Below, one piece after another: positions 30,334 to 38,570 of a stretch of DNA of 64,000 nucleotides. The DNA is from Janthinobacterium violaceinigrum (GTDB lineage: Bacteria; Pseudomonadota; Gammaproteobacteria; Burkholderiales; Burkholderiaceae_D), in contig NZ_WFLI01000013.1 in assembly GCF_009208555.1 (NCBI RefSeq), positions 62,001 through 126,000 of the forward strand, read 5' to 3'. The notes beneath the pieces were generated by a model. The model searched no databases, was not told the DNA's origin, and was given only the letters and a program-made list of their open reading frames with translations. The translations under genes were made by a program, and so were the position numbers. Numbering within the stretch: position 1 is the stretch's first letter; every line of letters starts with the position of its first letter.

Positions 30334-31575
30334 TCAAGAATGCTCTTCCAGCCAGCTGACCGCCTGCTCGCCGGCCGCCTTGCCTTGCGCCAGGCAGGCC
30401 GTCAGCAGGTAGCCGCCCGTCGGCGCTTCCCAGTCCAGCATTTCACCGGCCACGAACACGCCCGGCATGGCGCGCAGCATGCAGCCGTCGATGCCGTCGA
30501 ATGCCACGCCGCCGGCGCTGCTGATGGCTTCATCGATGGGGCGCGGGCGTATGAGCGTGACGGGCAGCAGCTTGATGGCGCGCGCCAGCTTTGCCTCATC
30601 GGCAAAATCGGCGGCGTTCAGGCATTCGCGCAGCAAGCCCGATTTCACGCCCTTGATGCCCAGCCGGCTTTGCAAATGGCTGGACATGGAACGGGCGCCG
30701 CGGGGCCGCGTCACTTCCTCGAACACGCGTTCCTGGCTGTGGTCGGGCGCCAGGTCCAGCCAGATGGTCGTGCTGCCCTCGGCCGCGATCTGCTCGCGCA
30801 GGGCAGCCGACAGCGCATAAATCAGGCTGCCCTCGACGCCGCCCGCCGTGATGACGAACTGGCCCTGGCGCTTGATCGTCAAGCCATCGATGTCGCGCGC
30901 CGTGATGGCCACCGTGGTCAGCGGTTCGCCCGCATGGCGGCCGCTGAAATGCGCGCTCCAGTCCACGTCGAAGCCGCAATTGGCGGGCGCCAGCGCTTGC
31001 ACGGCCACGCCCTGCCCTTGCAGCAGCGGCACCCAGGCGCCGTCCGAACCCAGGCGCGCCCAGCTGCCGCCGCCCAGCGCCAGGATCACGGCATCAAAAG
31101 TAAAGCGGCGTTCGCCGTCCGGCGTGGCAAAGGCCAGCTGGCCATCGCGCCAGCCCGTCCAGCGGTGGCGCATGTGAAATTGCACGCCCGCTTCGCGCAA
31201 GCGGTGCAGCCAGGCCCTCAGCAAGGGCGCGGCCTTCATATCGGTGGGGAAGACGCGGTTCGAGGAGCCGACAAAGGTGTCCACGCCCAGGCCATGAACC
31301 CAGTCGCGCACCTTTTGCGGGCCGAACTGGTCCAGCGCCGGCTTCAAGCGATTGGCCTGCCTGCCATAGCGCGAAACGAAGGCCTGGTAGCCTTCCGCAT
31401 GCGTGATGTTCATGCCGCCCCGCCCCGCCAGCAGGAATTTGCGGCCGACGGACGGCATGGCGTCGAACAGCTCCACCCGCGCCCCCTGCTCGGTGGCTGC
31501 CTGGGCGGCCATCAGGCCGGCGGGGCCGCCGCCGATGACGGCGATGTGAAACGGAGGGGAAGTGGTATGGGTCAT
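30334..31575 (-). CDS. BaiN/HI0933-like NAD(P)/FAD-dependent oxidoreductase (YhiN family)
   Basis: 413 residues from the ATG at 31575 (MTHTTSPPFHIAVIGGGPAG). The Rossmann motif is IAVIGGGPAGLMAAQAATEQG. It is followed by SVGRKFLLAGRGGMNITH, a hallmark of the HI0933/YhiN family, and the second FAD motif PGVFVAGEMLDWEAPTGGYLLTACLAQG at the end. The TIGR03862-like subgroup fits best. These flavoproteins are cytoplasmic and mostly uncharacterised as to substrate. It converges on the DUF2807 gene with a gap of about 70 bases and no obvious terminator. Confidence 0.9.
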   Translation of the reverse strand: MTHTTSPPFHIAVIGGGPAGLMAAQAATEQGARVELFDAMPSVGRKFLLAGRGGMNITHAEGYQAFVSRYGRQANRLKPALDQFGPQKVRDWVHGLGVDTFVGSSNRVFPTDMKAAPLLRAWLHRLREAGVQFHMRHRWTGWRDGQLAFATPDGERRFTFDAVILALGGGSWARLGSDGAWVPLLQGQGVAVQALAPANCGFDVDWSAHFSGRHAGEPLTTVAITARDIDGLTIKRQGQFVITAGGVEGSLIYALSAALREQIAAEGSTTIWLDLAPDHSQERVFEEVTRPRGARSMSSHLQSRLGIKGVKSGLLRECLNAADFADEAKLARAIKLLPVTLIRPRPIDEAISSAGGVAFDGIDGCMLRAMPGVFVAGEMLDWEAPTGGYLLTACLAQGKAAGEQAVSWLEEHS

Positions 31576-31740
31576 GGCAGGCTGGGAAGACGGTGAAAAC
31601 CCCGGCATTTTAGTCGAGATTGGCGTGCTTAAGGCTGCCCGATGGCGCGGCCGCCAAAAAATGAGGCATACTGCGCTCAGATGCTGCAGCGATCGGCAGC
31701 CTGACCACACGAGACAACGCGACGACAAGAGGAGAAACGC

Positions 31741-31974
31741 ATGGGTGCAGGATTCTGGATTTCCCGCTATTTGCTGGCCAGCTCGATTTTATTCATCATC
31801 CTGACGGTGGTCGAATACAGCAAGGGCACCACCAGCCAGGCTGACATCCTCAGCGCCCTGGCCTGGTCGCTGGTGGCGTCGGCCATCTTCATCGGCTCGA
31901 AATACTGGCGCTACCGGAAAGCCATCGCCTGCGCCACGTGCAGCGGGCACAAAGCAAAAACCAAGTCGTCATAA
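31741..31974 (+). CDS. Small membrane protein (77 aa), unrecognised
   Basis: A strong Shine-Dalgarno (AGAGGAGAAA) precedes MGAGFWISRYLLASSILF. Two hydrophobic helices are visible (LLASSILFIILTVVEY, and ILSALAWSLVASAIFIGSKY), then a basic tail with CATC and KAKTKSS. A good terminator follows directly at 31975-32000, making a single-gene transcript. No family assigned. Confidence 0.72.
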   Translation: MGAGFWISRYLLASSILFIILTVVEYSKGTTSQADILSALAWSLVASAIFIGSKYWRYRKAIACATCSGHKAKTKSS

Positions 31975-32000
31975 AAAATGGCCGCTTCCGCGGCCATTTT
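31975..32000. terminator. Bidirectional Rho-independent terminator
   Basis: Perfect arms AAAATGGCCGC (31975-31985) and GCGGCCATTTT (31990-32000) with a TTCC loop. It serves the small membrane protein gene (+) and the thrC-moeA-moaD operon (-). Confidence 0.9.
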
Positions 32001-32015
32001 CTCCAGTGGACATTC

Positions 32016-32273
32016 TCAGCCGCCCGTCACGGGCGGGAAGAACGCCACTTCGTCGCCTTCGCCTATCACGGTATCGGCATCGCACATCACCTGGTTATGC
32101 GCCATGCGCAGCGCGCGCCCCTGCGCCAGCGCGTATTCCCAGTTGCCGCCGCGGGCGATCAGGAGGGCTCTCACCTCGCCCACCGTCAGCCGCGGCTCGG
32201 CCACTTCCAGCATTTCCTGGCCCGTGCCCACCAGCTCGCGCACGCTGGCAAAAAAACGCAGATTGATCTTCAT
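32016..32273 (-). CDS. moaD: Molybdopterin synthase sulfur carrier subunit MoaD
   Basis: 85 residues from the ATG at 32273 (MKINLRFFASVRELVG). The ubiquitin-like fold ends in the required Gly-Gly (FFPPVTGG), which is thiocarboxylated and donates sulfur to precursor Z. It follows moeA by 10 bases. The MoaE partner gene, often next in line, is absent: a terminator follows instead. Confidence 0.93.
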   Translation of the reverse strand: MKINLRFFASVRELVGTGQEMLEVAEPRLTVGEVRALLIARGGNWEYALAQGRALRMAHNQVMCDADTVIGEGDEVAFFPPVTGG

Positions 32274-32283
32274 CAGGACTTCC

Positions 32284-33525
32284 TTAGTACAGCAATTCGT
32301 TAAACGGGATAAAGCGCAGCATGTCGCCGCGCGCAATCGACAGTCCCGGCGGACAGTCGATCAAGCCGTCGCCCCACACGGTGGACGTCAGCACGCCCGA
32401 ACTCTGGTTGGCGAACAGTTCCAGCTCGCCCTCCTCGTTGACCTTGGCGCGCAAGAATTCGTTGCGCTTGTCCGCCTTCAGGCGCTCGAAAGCGGCCGGC
32501 AGCTTGTAGCTGCGCGGCGCCACATTCCCCGCCACGCCCTGCAGGCGCAGGATGAACGGACGCACGAACAGCAAGAAGGTGACAAAGCTGGACACGGGAT
32601 TGCCGGGCAAGCCGACAAAGAACGCGTCGTTCACTTCGCCGAACGCCAGCGGCTTGCCCGGTTTGACGGCAATCTGCCACATGTTGAGCCGCCCTTCCGC
32701 TTCCACGGCCGGCTTGATATGGTCTTCCTCGCCCACGGACACGCCGCCCGAGGTGATGATCAGGTCATTGCCCTGGGCCGCCTGGCGCAGCACGGCGCGC
32801 GTGGCGTCCAGGCTGTCGGGCACGATGCCCAGGTCCGTGATGTCGCAGCCGAGGTTTTCCAGCAGGCCCCGCAGGGTAAAACGGTTCGAGTTGTAGACGG
32901 CGCCCGGCGCCAGAGGCTCGCCGGGCATGGCCAGTTCGTCGCCCGTGAAAAATACGGCGACGCGCAGCTTGCGCAGCACGGGCACTTGCGCCAGGCCCAC
33001 GGAGGCGGCCAGGCCCATTTCCTGGCTGCGCAAGCGCCTGCCTGCGCCCAGGATCTCGCCGCCGGCGCGGATATCCTCGCCCTGGCGGCGCACCCATTCG
33101 CCCGCATGCGGCACGTGGTTGACCGTCACCACGCCGTCAAGCACGGAGCACTGCTCCTGCATCACCACGCAATCGGCGCCCTCAGGGATCAGGGCGCCCG
33201 TGAAGATGCGCGCCGCCGTCCCCGGCTGCAATGGCTGGCCCACGTGGCCGGCCGCGATACGCTGCGACACGGGCAGGCTGGCCGCGCCGCTGGCGCAATC
33301 CTGCGCGCGCACGGCATAGCCATCCATCTGCGTGTTGTCGCGCTCGGGCACGTTCAGGGTCGACGTCTGCCCGGCCGCCAGCACGCGGCCGTTGGCGCGC
33401 ATGGTGTCGACCAGTTCCACTTCGGCCACCGGGCGCGCCGCGCCCAGCATGAAGGCTTGCGCCTCGGCCACCGACAGCATGGGTTTGCGTTGTGCAGCCG
33501 GATCGTTCATCACGGGCCCGCTCAT
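32284..33525 (-). CDS. moeA: Molybdopterin molybdenumtransferase MoeA
   Basis: 413 residues from the ATG at 33525, whose A overlaps the thrC stop. A GTG one codon earlier (33528) and an ATG at 33507 are alternatives. Motifs: NVPERDNTQMDGYAVRA, ARIFTGALIPEGADCVVMQE, IITSGGVSVGEEDHIKPA and VGLPGNPVSSFVTF, all MoeA signatures. It inserts molybdate into adenylylated molybdopterin. Transcribed after thrC and before moaD. Confidence 0.95.
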   Translation of the reverse strand: MSGPVMNDPAAQRKPMLSVAEAQAFMLGAARPVAEVELVDTMRANGRVLAAGQTSTLNVPERDNTQMDGYAVRAQDCASGAASLPVSQRIAAGHVGQPLQPGTAARIFTGALIPEGADCVVMQEQCSVLDGVVTVNHVPHAGEWVRRQGEDIRAGGEILGAGRRLRSQEMGLAASVGLAQVPVLRKLRVAVFFTGDELAMPGEPLAPGAVYNSNRFTLRGLLENLGCDITDLGIVPDSLDATRAVLRQAAQGNDLIITSGGVSVGEEDHIKPAVEAEGRLNMWQIAVKPGKPLAFGEVNDAFFVGLPGNPVSSFVTFLLFVRPFILRLQGVAGNVAPRSYKLPAAFERLKADKRNEFLRAKVNEEGELELFANQSSGVLTSTVWGDGLIDCPPGLSIARGDMLRFIPFNELLY

Positions 33526-35021
33526 CACAAGCCCGTATTGGCGGCGATGTACGCCTTCATTTTTTCCACGTCCGTGCCCATCACGACAAACTTCTGCGGC
33601 AAGTCTTCGATGTTCTCGAAGCCGGCTGGTCGCTCCGCGTCCACGCCCAGCGCTTCGAGAATGGTTTCGTTGAACTTGGCCGCCAGCGCCGTTTCCAGCA
33701 CGATCATCGGCACGTTGGGCTCCAGGTGCTCGCGCGCCACCTTGATGCCGTCGGCCGTGTGCGTGTCGATGGTGATGCCGTAGTCGTCGGCCACGTCGCG
33801 GATGGTGTCGAGGCGGTCCTGGTGCGTGGATTTGCCCGACTTGAAGCCGTATTTGGCCACCAGCTTGAACTCGTCGCCATCGCTGCCCGGCTTGCCGGAC
33901 AGGTCGAAGCCGCCGTGCGTTTCCACTTTCGTGAACAGCGCGCGCACGCGCTCGCTGTCGCGGCCCACCAGGTCGTAGACAAAGCGCTCGAAGTTCGACG
34001 CTTTCGAGATATCCATCGACGGGCTGCTCGTGTGATACGTTTCGGCGGACTTGCGCACGCGGTACACGCCCGTGCGGAAGAATTCGTCGAGCACGTCGTT
34101 TTCATTCGTCGCCGCCACCAGTTTCGAGATGGGCAAGCCCATCATGCGGGCGATATGGCCGGCGCAGATATTGCCGAAGTTGCCCGACGGCACCGTGAAC
34201 GACACTTTCTGTTCGTTGCTGGTGGTGGCCGCCAGGTAGCCGCGGAAGTAGTACACGACCTGCGCCACGACGCGCGCCCAGTTGATGGAATTGACGGTGC
34301 CGATCTTTTGCTGCGCCTTGAACGGCAAGTCGTTCGACACGGCTTTCACCATGTCCTGGCAATCGTCGAACACGCCTTCGACGGCGATGTTGTAGATGTT
34401 CGGGTCTTGCAGGCTGAACATCTGCGCCGTCTGGAATGCGCTCATTTTCTTGTGCGGCGACAACATGAAGACGCGGATGCCCTTCTTGCCGCGCATCGCG
34501 TATTCGGCCGCGCTGCCCGTGTCGCCCGACGTGGCGCCGAAGATATTGAGTTCGGCGTCGTGCTTGGCCAGGGTGTATTCGAACAGGTTGCCCAGCAGCT
34601 GCATGGCCATGTCCTTGAAGGCCAGGGTCGGGCCGTTCGACAGCGCCTGCAGGATCAGGGTGGTCGATCCGCCCTTGACGACGTTTTCTTCGAGCACGCG
34701 CAGCGGCGTGATGTCGGCCGCGTTTTCGCCGGCGCGGGCGTTCTTGTAGACTGCCTTGGTATAGGTTTTCGCCGTCAGCGCCTTCAGGTCCGCGGCCGGG
34801 ATATCGGTGGCGAACTTCTTCAGGATTTCGTAGGCCAGGTCGGCATACGACAATGTGCGCCAGGCATTGAGCTCGGCACCAGTGACTTGCGGGTAGTGTT
34901 CTGGGAGATACAGTCCGCCATCGGGGGCCAGGCCGCCCAGGAGGATGTCGGAGAATTGCTGCAAAGATGACGGTTGCGACTGCAATGGCGCTTTATCAGC
35001 GCGGGTAGACACGTAATGCAT
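33525..35021 (-). CDS. thrC: Threonine synthase
   Basis: 498 residues (MHYVSTRADKAPLQ). A PLP enzyme converting O-phosphohomoserine to threonine. The PLP lysine is in TLAFKDMAMQ (K136) and the phosphate-binding glycine loop region is FGATSGDTGSAAEYAMRGK. Length fits the long class II threonine synthases of Proteobacteria and fungi. Homoserine dehydrogenase, often just upstream, is not present: about 300 non-coding bases separate it from the divergent ATPase gene. It overlaps moeA's start, making thrC-moeA-moaD an operon. Confidence 0.96.
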   Translation of the reverse strand: MHYVSTRADKAPLQSQPSSLQQFSDILLGGLAPDGGLYLPEHYPQVTGAELNAWRTLSYADLAYEILKKFATDIPAADLKALTAKTYTKAVYKNARAGENAADITPLRVLEENVVKGGSTTLILQALSNGPTLAFKDMAMQLLGNLFEYTLAKHDAELNIFGATSGDTGSAAEYAMRGKKGIRVFMLSPHKKMSAFQTAQMFSLQDPNIYNIAVEGVFDDCQDMVKAVSNDLPFKAQQKIGTVNSINWARVVAQVVYYFRGYLAATTSNEQKVSFTVPSGNFGNICAGHIARMMGLPISKLVAATNENDVLDEFFRTGVYRVRKSAETYHTSSPSMDISKASNFERFVYDLVGRDSERVRALFTKVETHGGFDLSGKPGSDGDEFKLVAKYGFKSGKSTHQDRLDTIRDVADDYGITIDTHTADGIKVAREHLEPNVPMIVLETALAAKFNETILEALGVDAERPAGFENIEDLPQKFVVMGTDVEKMKAYIAANTGL

Positions 35022-35319
35022 AGATTTGAAGAGTCCAGTTGAGCTGAGAGCGGTTGATCATGAATGGCAGCGGATATTATAGTGCCAGCCGCCGTCCAAG
35101 GCGAATCGCGTGACGCAAGCAGTATCCGGATGCAACAATTCAGATGTGACAATTGGAGAGCCGCGCTGTTATCAAAGCGGCCATAATGCCCTGAGATCAA
35201 GCCATGTGGCCATGGCTGGCGTGCACGCTGGCGCGCGCCGCCGATTTGCGCCACACTGCCCCTGTCGCCCCGACCGGGGCCATCACTGGAGTAGCAAAAC
35301 ATGGAGTCGAGAAGCGGCC

Positions 35320-36060
35320 ATGCCGATCAGTAAAAAACCGTACCTGCAAAGCGCCGCGCTGCGCCCGGACGCCGTCGTCGACCTGGACCACTATCCGTTC
35401 ACCATCCCTGCCATCCGCGACTTCGTGCACATCGACTTCCACCGCGACGTGACGTTTTTCGTGGGCGAGAACGGCAGCGGCAAGTCGACCATGCTCGAAG
35501 CGCTGGCCGTGGCGCTGGGCTTCGGCAAGGATGGGGGGACGCGCAATGTGCGCATCGCCCTGCCATCGGACGAGGAATCGGGCTTGCACGCGCACTTGCG
35601 TCTGAGCAAGAGCTACAAGAAACCGGACGACAGCTATTTCCTGCGCGCAGAAAGCTTTTTCAACGTCGCCACCTACATGGACGACATGCCCGAGTACCTG
35701 GGCAGCTACGGCGGCAAGTCGCTGCACGCGCAGTCGCACGGCGAAGCGTTCATGGCGACCCTGATCAACAAGCTGCGGGGCAAGGGACTGTATCTGCTGG
35801 ACGAGCCCGAGGCGGCCCTGTCGCCCAGCCGCCAGATGGCGGCGCTATCGGTGATCCACCAGCTGGTGCATGACGACTCGCAGCTGATCATCGCCACCCA
35901 CTCGCCCATCCTGCTGGCCTACCCGAACGCGAAAATCCTCAGCTTCACGGGCGGCGGCATCCACGAAGTGGCGTATGAAGACACGGAACACTACGCCGTG
36001 ACGCGCGATTTCCTGAATAACTATCCGAGAAGGCTGGAGCAGCTGTTTGAGGAGGAGTGA
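35320..36060 (+). CDS. AAA family ATPase (ABC/OLD-like ATPase domain), single domain
   Basis: 246 residues from the ATG at 35320 (MPISKKPYLQSAALRPDAVV). Walker A is GENGSGKST (49-57). An ABC-signature-like stretch is LHAQSHGE (135-142), Walker B is GLYLLDEPEAALS (D161, E162), and the H-loop is IATHSP (H194). There is no membrane segment and no permease gene beside it, so it resembles the stand-alone AAA/OLD-like ATPases rather than a transporter subunit. Function unknown. About 300 bases separate it from divergent thrC. Confidence 0.85.
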   Translation: MPISKKPYLQSAALRPDAVVDLDHYPFTIPAIRDFVHIDFHRDVTFFVGENGSGKSTMLEALAVALGFGKDGGTRNVRIALPSDEESGLHAHLRLSKSYKKPDDSYFLRAESFFNVATYMDDMPEYLGSYGGKSLHAQSHGEAFMATLINKLRGKGLYLLDEPEAALSPSRQMAALSVIHQLVHDDSQLIIATHSPILLAYPNAKILSFTGGGIHEVAYEDTEHYAVTRDFLNNYPRRLEQLFEEE

Positions 36061-36070
36061 GGACCAACCC

Positions 36071-36117
36071 AAGGACAAACTCCGGGGTCGGACCCTGAGG
36101 GTCCGACCCCAGTCCTT
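36071..36117. repeat. Palindromic repeat element, copy A
   Basis: A perfect 13-bp inverted repeat, GGGGTCGGACCCT and AGGGTCCGACCCC (36084-36110), around one G. Outer arms AAGGAC (36071-36076) and GTCCTT (36112-36117) also pair. The same 27-base palindrome occurs at 47109-47135, followed in both places by AGTC(C/T)TTGCC. It lies between the AAA ATPase gene and convergent sdaA. Confidence 0.9.
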
Positions 36118-36141
36118 GCCGTTGGGGTATTTGGCTGATGC

Positions 36142-37536
36142 TCAGCAAGCGGCGTGGTTGACGGTAATCACGTGCACGGCCAGGCCGCCCAAGGACGTTT
36201 CCTTGTACTTGTCCTGCATGTCCGCGCCCGTCTGGCGCATGGTTTCGATGACTTCGTCGAGGCTGACGAAGTGGGTGCCGTCGCCCTTCAACGCCAGCGA
36301 GGCGGCCGTAATGGCTTTCACGGCGCCCATGCCATTGCGCTCGATGCAGGGGATCTGCACCAGGCCGCCGATGGGGTCGCAGGTCATGCCCAGGTGGTGC
36401 TCGATGCCGATTTCGGCCGCGTTTTCAATCTGTTCATTGGTGCCGCCCAGGGCCGCCACCAGGCCGGCGGCCGCCATGGCGCAGGCCACGCCCACTTCGC
36501 CCTGGCAACCCACTTCCGCGCCCGAGATCGAGGCATTGCGCTTGCACAGCATGCCGATGGCCGCAGCCGTCAGCATGAAGCGGCGCACGCCGCCCACGGG
36601 GTCGCTGGGACGGCAATCCTGCGCGTAGTAGCGCAGCACGGCCGGGATGATGCCGGCAGCGCCGTTGGTCGGCGCCGTCACCACGCGCCCGCCGGCCGCG
36701 TTTTCCTCGTTGACGGCCATCGCGTACAGGCTGACCAGGTGCACGGCGTCGTGCGGCAAGTCGTTGGCGCGGTTGTCGGACGCCTTGGCTTCCTGCGCCA
36801 GACGCCACAACTTGGCGGCGCGGCGCTTCACGTTCAAGCCGCCCGGCAGGTTGCCCGTCGTTTCCAGGCCGTGCGCGATGCAGTCGCGCATGACGTGCCA
36901 GATGCGGTCCAGGCCTTCATTGAGCTCCGCATCGCTGCGCTTGACGCATTCGTTCGCGCGCAGCATTTCCGGGATCGACAAACCGCTTTCCACGCCATGC
37001 GCCAGCAGCTGCTCCATCGTATCGAAGGGGAAGACGACGCGCGCGGCAGCGGCCGATTCCACGGCCCCTTCCGCCTCGCCCGCTTCGCGGATAAAGCCGC
37101 CGCCGATCGAGTAATACACCTTGTCGATGCGGCTGCCGTCGGCCAGTTTCAGGGTAAAGCGCATGCCGTTCGGATGTTCGGGCAAGGATTCGCTCTTGTG
37201 CCAGACCAGGCCCGTGGCGGCCGTAAACGGCACCACATGCGTGCCCAGCAGCGCGATTTCGCCGGCCGCCTCGATGGCGGCCAGCTTGGAGTCGACGGCA
37301 TCGGGCGCCACGTGCTGCGGCGTTTCGCCCATCAAGCCCAGAATGACGGCCTTGTCCGTGGCATGGCCCACGCCCGTCAGCGCCAGCGAGCCATACAGGG
37401 CCGCCTCGACGCCCACCACCTGGTCCAGGGGACCGTATTCGACCAGAAAACGCCGCGCCGCCACCATCGGTCCCACCGTGTGGGAACTCGACGGCCCGAT
37501 GCCGATCTTAAACAGGTCAAATACGCTCATGTCCAT
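36142..37536 (-). CDS. sdaA: L-serine ammonia-lyase (L-serine dehydratase, iron-sulfur type)
   Basis: 464 residues; starts MDMSVFDLFKIGIGPSSSHT (ATG 37536, a second at 37530). Fuses beta and alpha domains. The substrate motif GPSSSHTVGPM is at the N-terminus, and the cysteines of the 4Fe-4S site lie in QDCRPSDP, GMLCKRNAS and GAEVGCQGEVGVAC. It deaminates serine to pyruvate. It follows kbl and tdh on one strand: threonine goes to 2-amino-3-oxobutyrate, then to glycine plus acetyl-CoA. Glycine-derived serine could then feed this enzyme, so the three genes form a threonine/serine catabolic unit. Confidence 0.95.
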   Translation of the reverse strand: MDMSVFDLFKIGIGPSSSHTVGPMVAARRFLVEYGPLDQVVGVEAALYGSLALTGVGHATDKAVILGLMGETPQHVAPDAVDSKLAAIEAAGEIALLGTHVVPFTAATGLVWHKSESLPEHPNGMRFTLKLADGSRIDKVYYSIGGGFIREAGEAEGAVESAAAARVVFPFDTMEQLLAHGVESGLSIPEMLRANECVKRSDAELNEGLDRIWHVMRDCIAHGLETTGNLPGGLNVKRRAAKLWRLAQEAKASDNRANDLPHDAVHLVSLYAMAVNEENAAGGRVVTAPTNGAAGIIPAVLRYYAQDCRPSDPVGGVRRFMLTAAAIGMLCKRNASISGAEVGCQGEVGVACAMAAAGLVAALGGTNEQIENAAEIGIEHHLGMTCDPIGGLVQIPCIERNGMGAVKAITAASLALKGDGTHFVSLDEVIETMRQTGADMQDKYKETSLGGLAVHVITVNHAAC

Positions 37537-37584
37537 GTAGTGTCTCTTTATATTAGTATGTTTTTATAAATGCCGGTGCTGGAC

Positions 37585-38550
37585 TCAGGCCGCCTTGGCC
37601 GCCTGCCCCGCATCGACGTTGGCCAGCATGTCCGTGACCATCTGCTCGACGCCGATCTGCGCCTTCCAGCCCCAGTCCGCACTGGCCTTGCTGTCGTCCA
37701 GGCTTTGCGGCCAGCTGTCGGCGATGGCCTGGCGGCTGTCCGGCTTGTAGCTGATCTTGAAGTCCGGCACCATGTGCACGATGGCTTTGGCCAGCTGCTC
37801 CGGGTTGAACGACACGCCGGCCACGTTGTAGGACGAACGGATCTTGATCGATGCCGCCGGCGCGTCCATCAGTTCGATGGTGGCGCGGATCGCGTCGGGC
37901 ATGTAAATCATCGGCAAGGTGGTATTCGCATCGAGGAAGCAGTCATAGCGCTCGCCGCGCAAGGCCGCATGGAAAATGGCGATGGCGTAATCGGTGGTGC
38001 CGCCGCCCGGAGGCGATTTGTAGCTGATGATGCCCGGGTAGCGGATGCTGCGCACGTCCACGCCGTACTTGTTGAAGTAATACTCGCACAGGCGCTCGCC
38101 AGCCAGCTTGCTGATGCCGTACATCGACGTCGGGTCCATCACGGTCATTTGCGGGGTATTGACTTGCGGCGTGTTCGGGCCGAAGGCGGCAATCGACGAT
38201 GGCCAGAAGATGCGCAACGGTTTACCCGCCTCGCCCCGCTCGCGCGCCAGTTCCAGGATATTGAGCAAGCCATCCATGTTCAGGCTCCACGCCTTCAATG
38301 GCGCCGCCTCGCCCGTGGCCGACAGCATGGCCGCCAGCTGGTACACCTGGGTGATGCCTTCGTCGGCGATGATCTTCGCCAGGCCGTCCTTGTCCAGCAC
38401 GTTCAATTGCGCGTAGCGCTTGGCCTGGTACAGATTACTCGTGCCGATGTCGCTGGCGATGACGTTGTCCGCGCCGTGCTGCTGCGCCAGTGCGCCCACC
38501 AGTTCACTACCGATTTGGCCGTTTGCGCCTATGACTAAAATGCGTTCCAT
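37585..38550 (-). CDS. L-threonine 3-dehydrogenase of the SDR/epimerase type
   Basis: 321 residues (MERILVIGANGQIGSEL). An extended short-chain dehydrogenase with the NAD motif GANGQIG and the catalytic Tyr/Lys in MYGISKLAGE. This subgroup, annotated as NAD-dependent epimerase, includes the UDP-galactose-epimerase-like threonine dehydrogenases known from Thermoplasma and Flavobacterium. The RYPGIISYKSPPGGGTTDYA stretch is typical of them. Direct adjacency to kbl (20-base gap) strongly supports threonine as substrate, as kbl uses its product. The canonical zinc-type Tdh is absent. Sugar epimerase activity is the alternative. Confidence 0.88.
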   Translation of the reverse strand: MERILVIGANGQIGSELVGALAQQHGADNVIASDIGTSNLYQAKRYAQLNVLDKDGLAKIIADEGITQVYQLAAMLSATGEAAPLKAWSLNMDGLLNILELARERGEAGKPLRIFWPSSIAAFGPNTPQVNTPQMTVMDPTSMYGISKLAGERLCEYYFNKYGVDVRSIRYPGIISYKSPPGGGTTDYAIAIFHAALRGERYDCFLDANTTLPMIYMPDAIRATIELMDAPAASIKIRSSYNVAGVSFNPEQLAKAIVHMVPDFKISYKPDSRQAIADSWPQSLDDSKASADWGWKAQIGVEQMVTDMLANVDAGQAAKAA

Positions 38551-38570
38551 CTTCGTATCCTGATTTCTTG

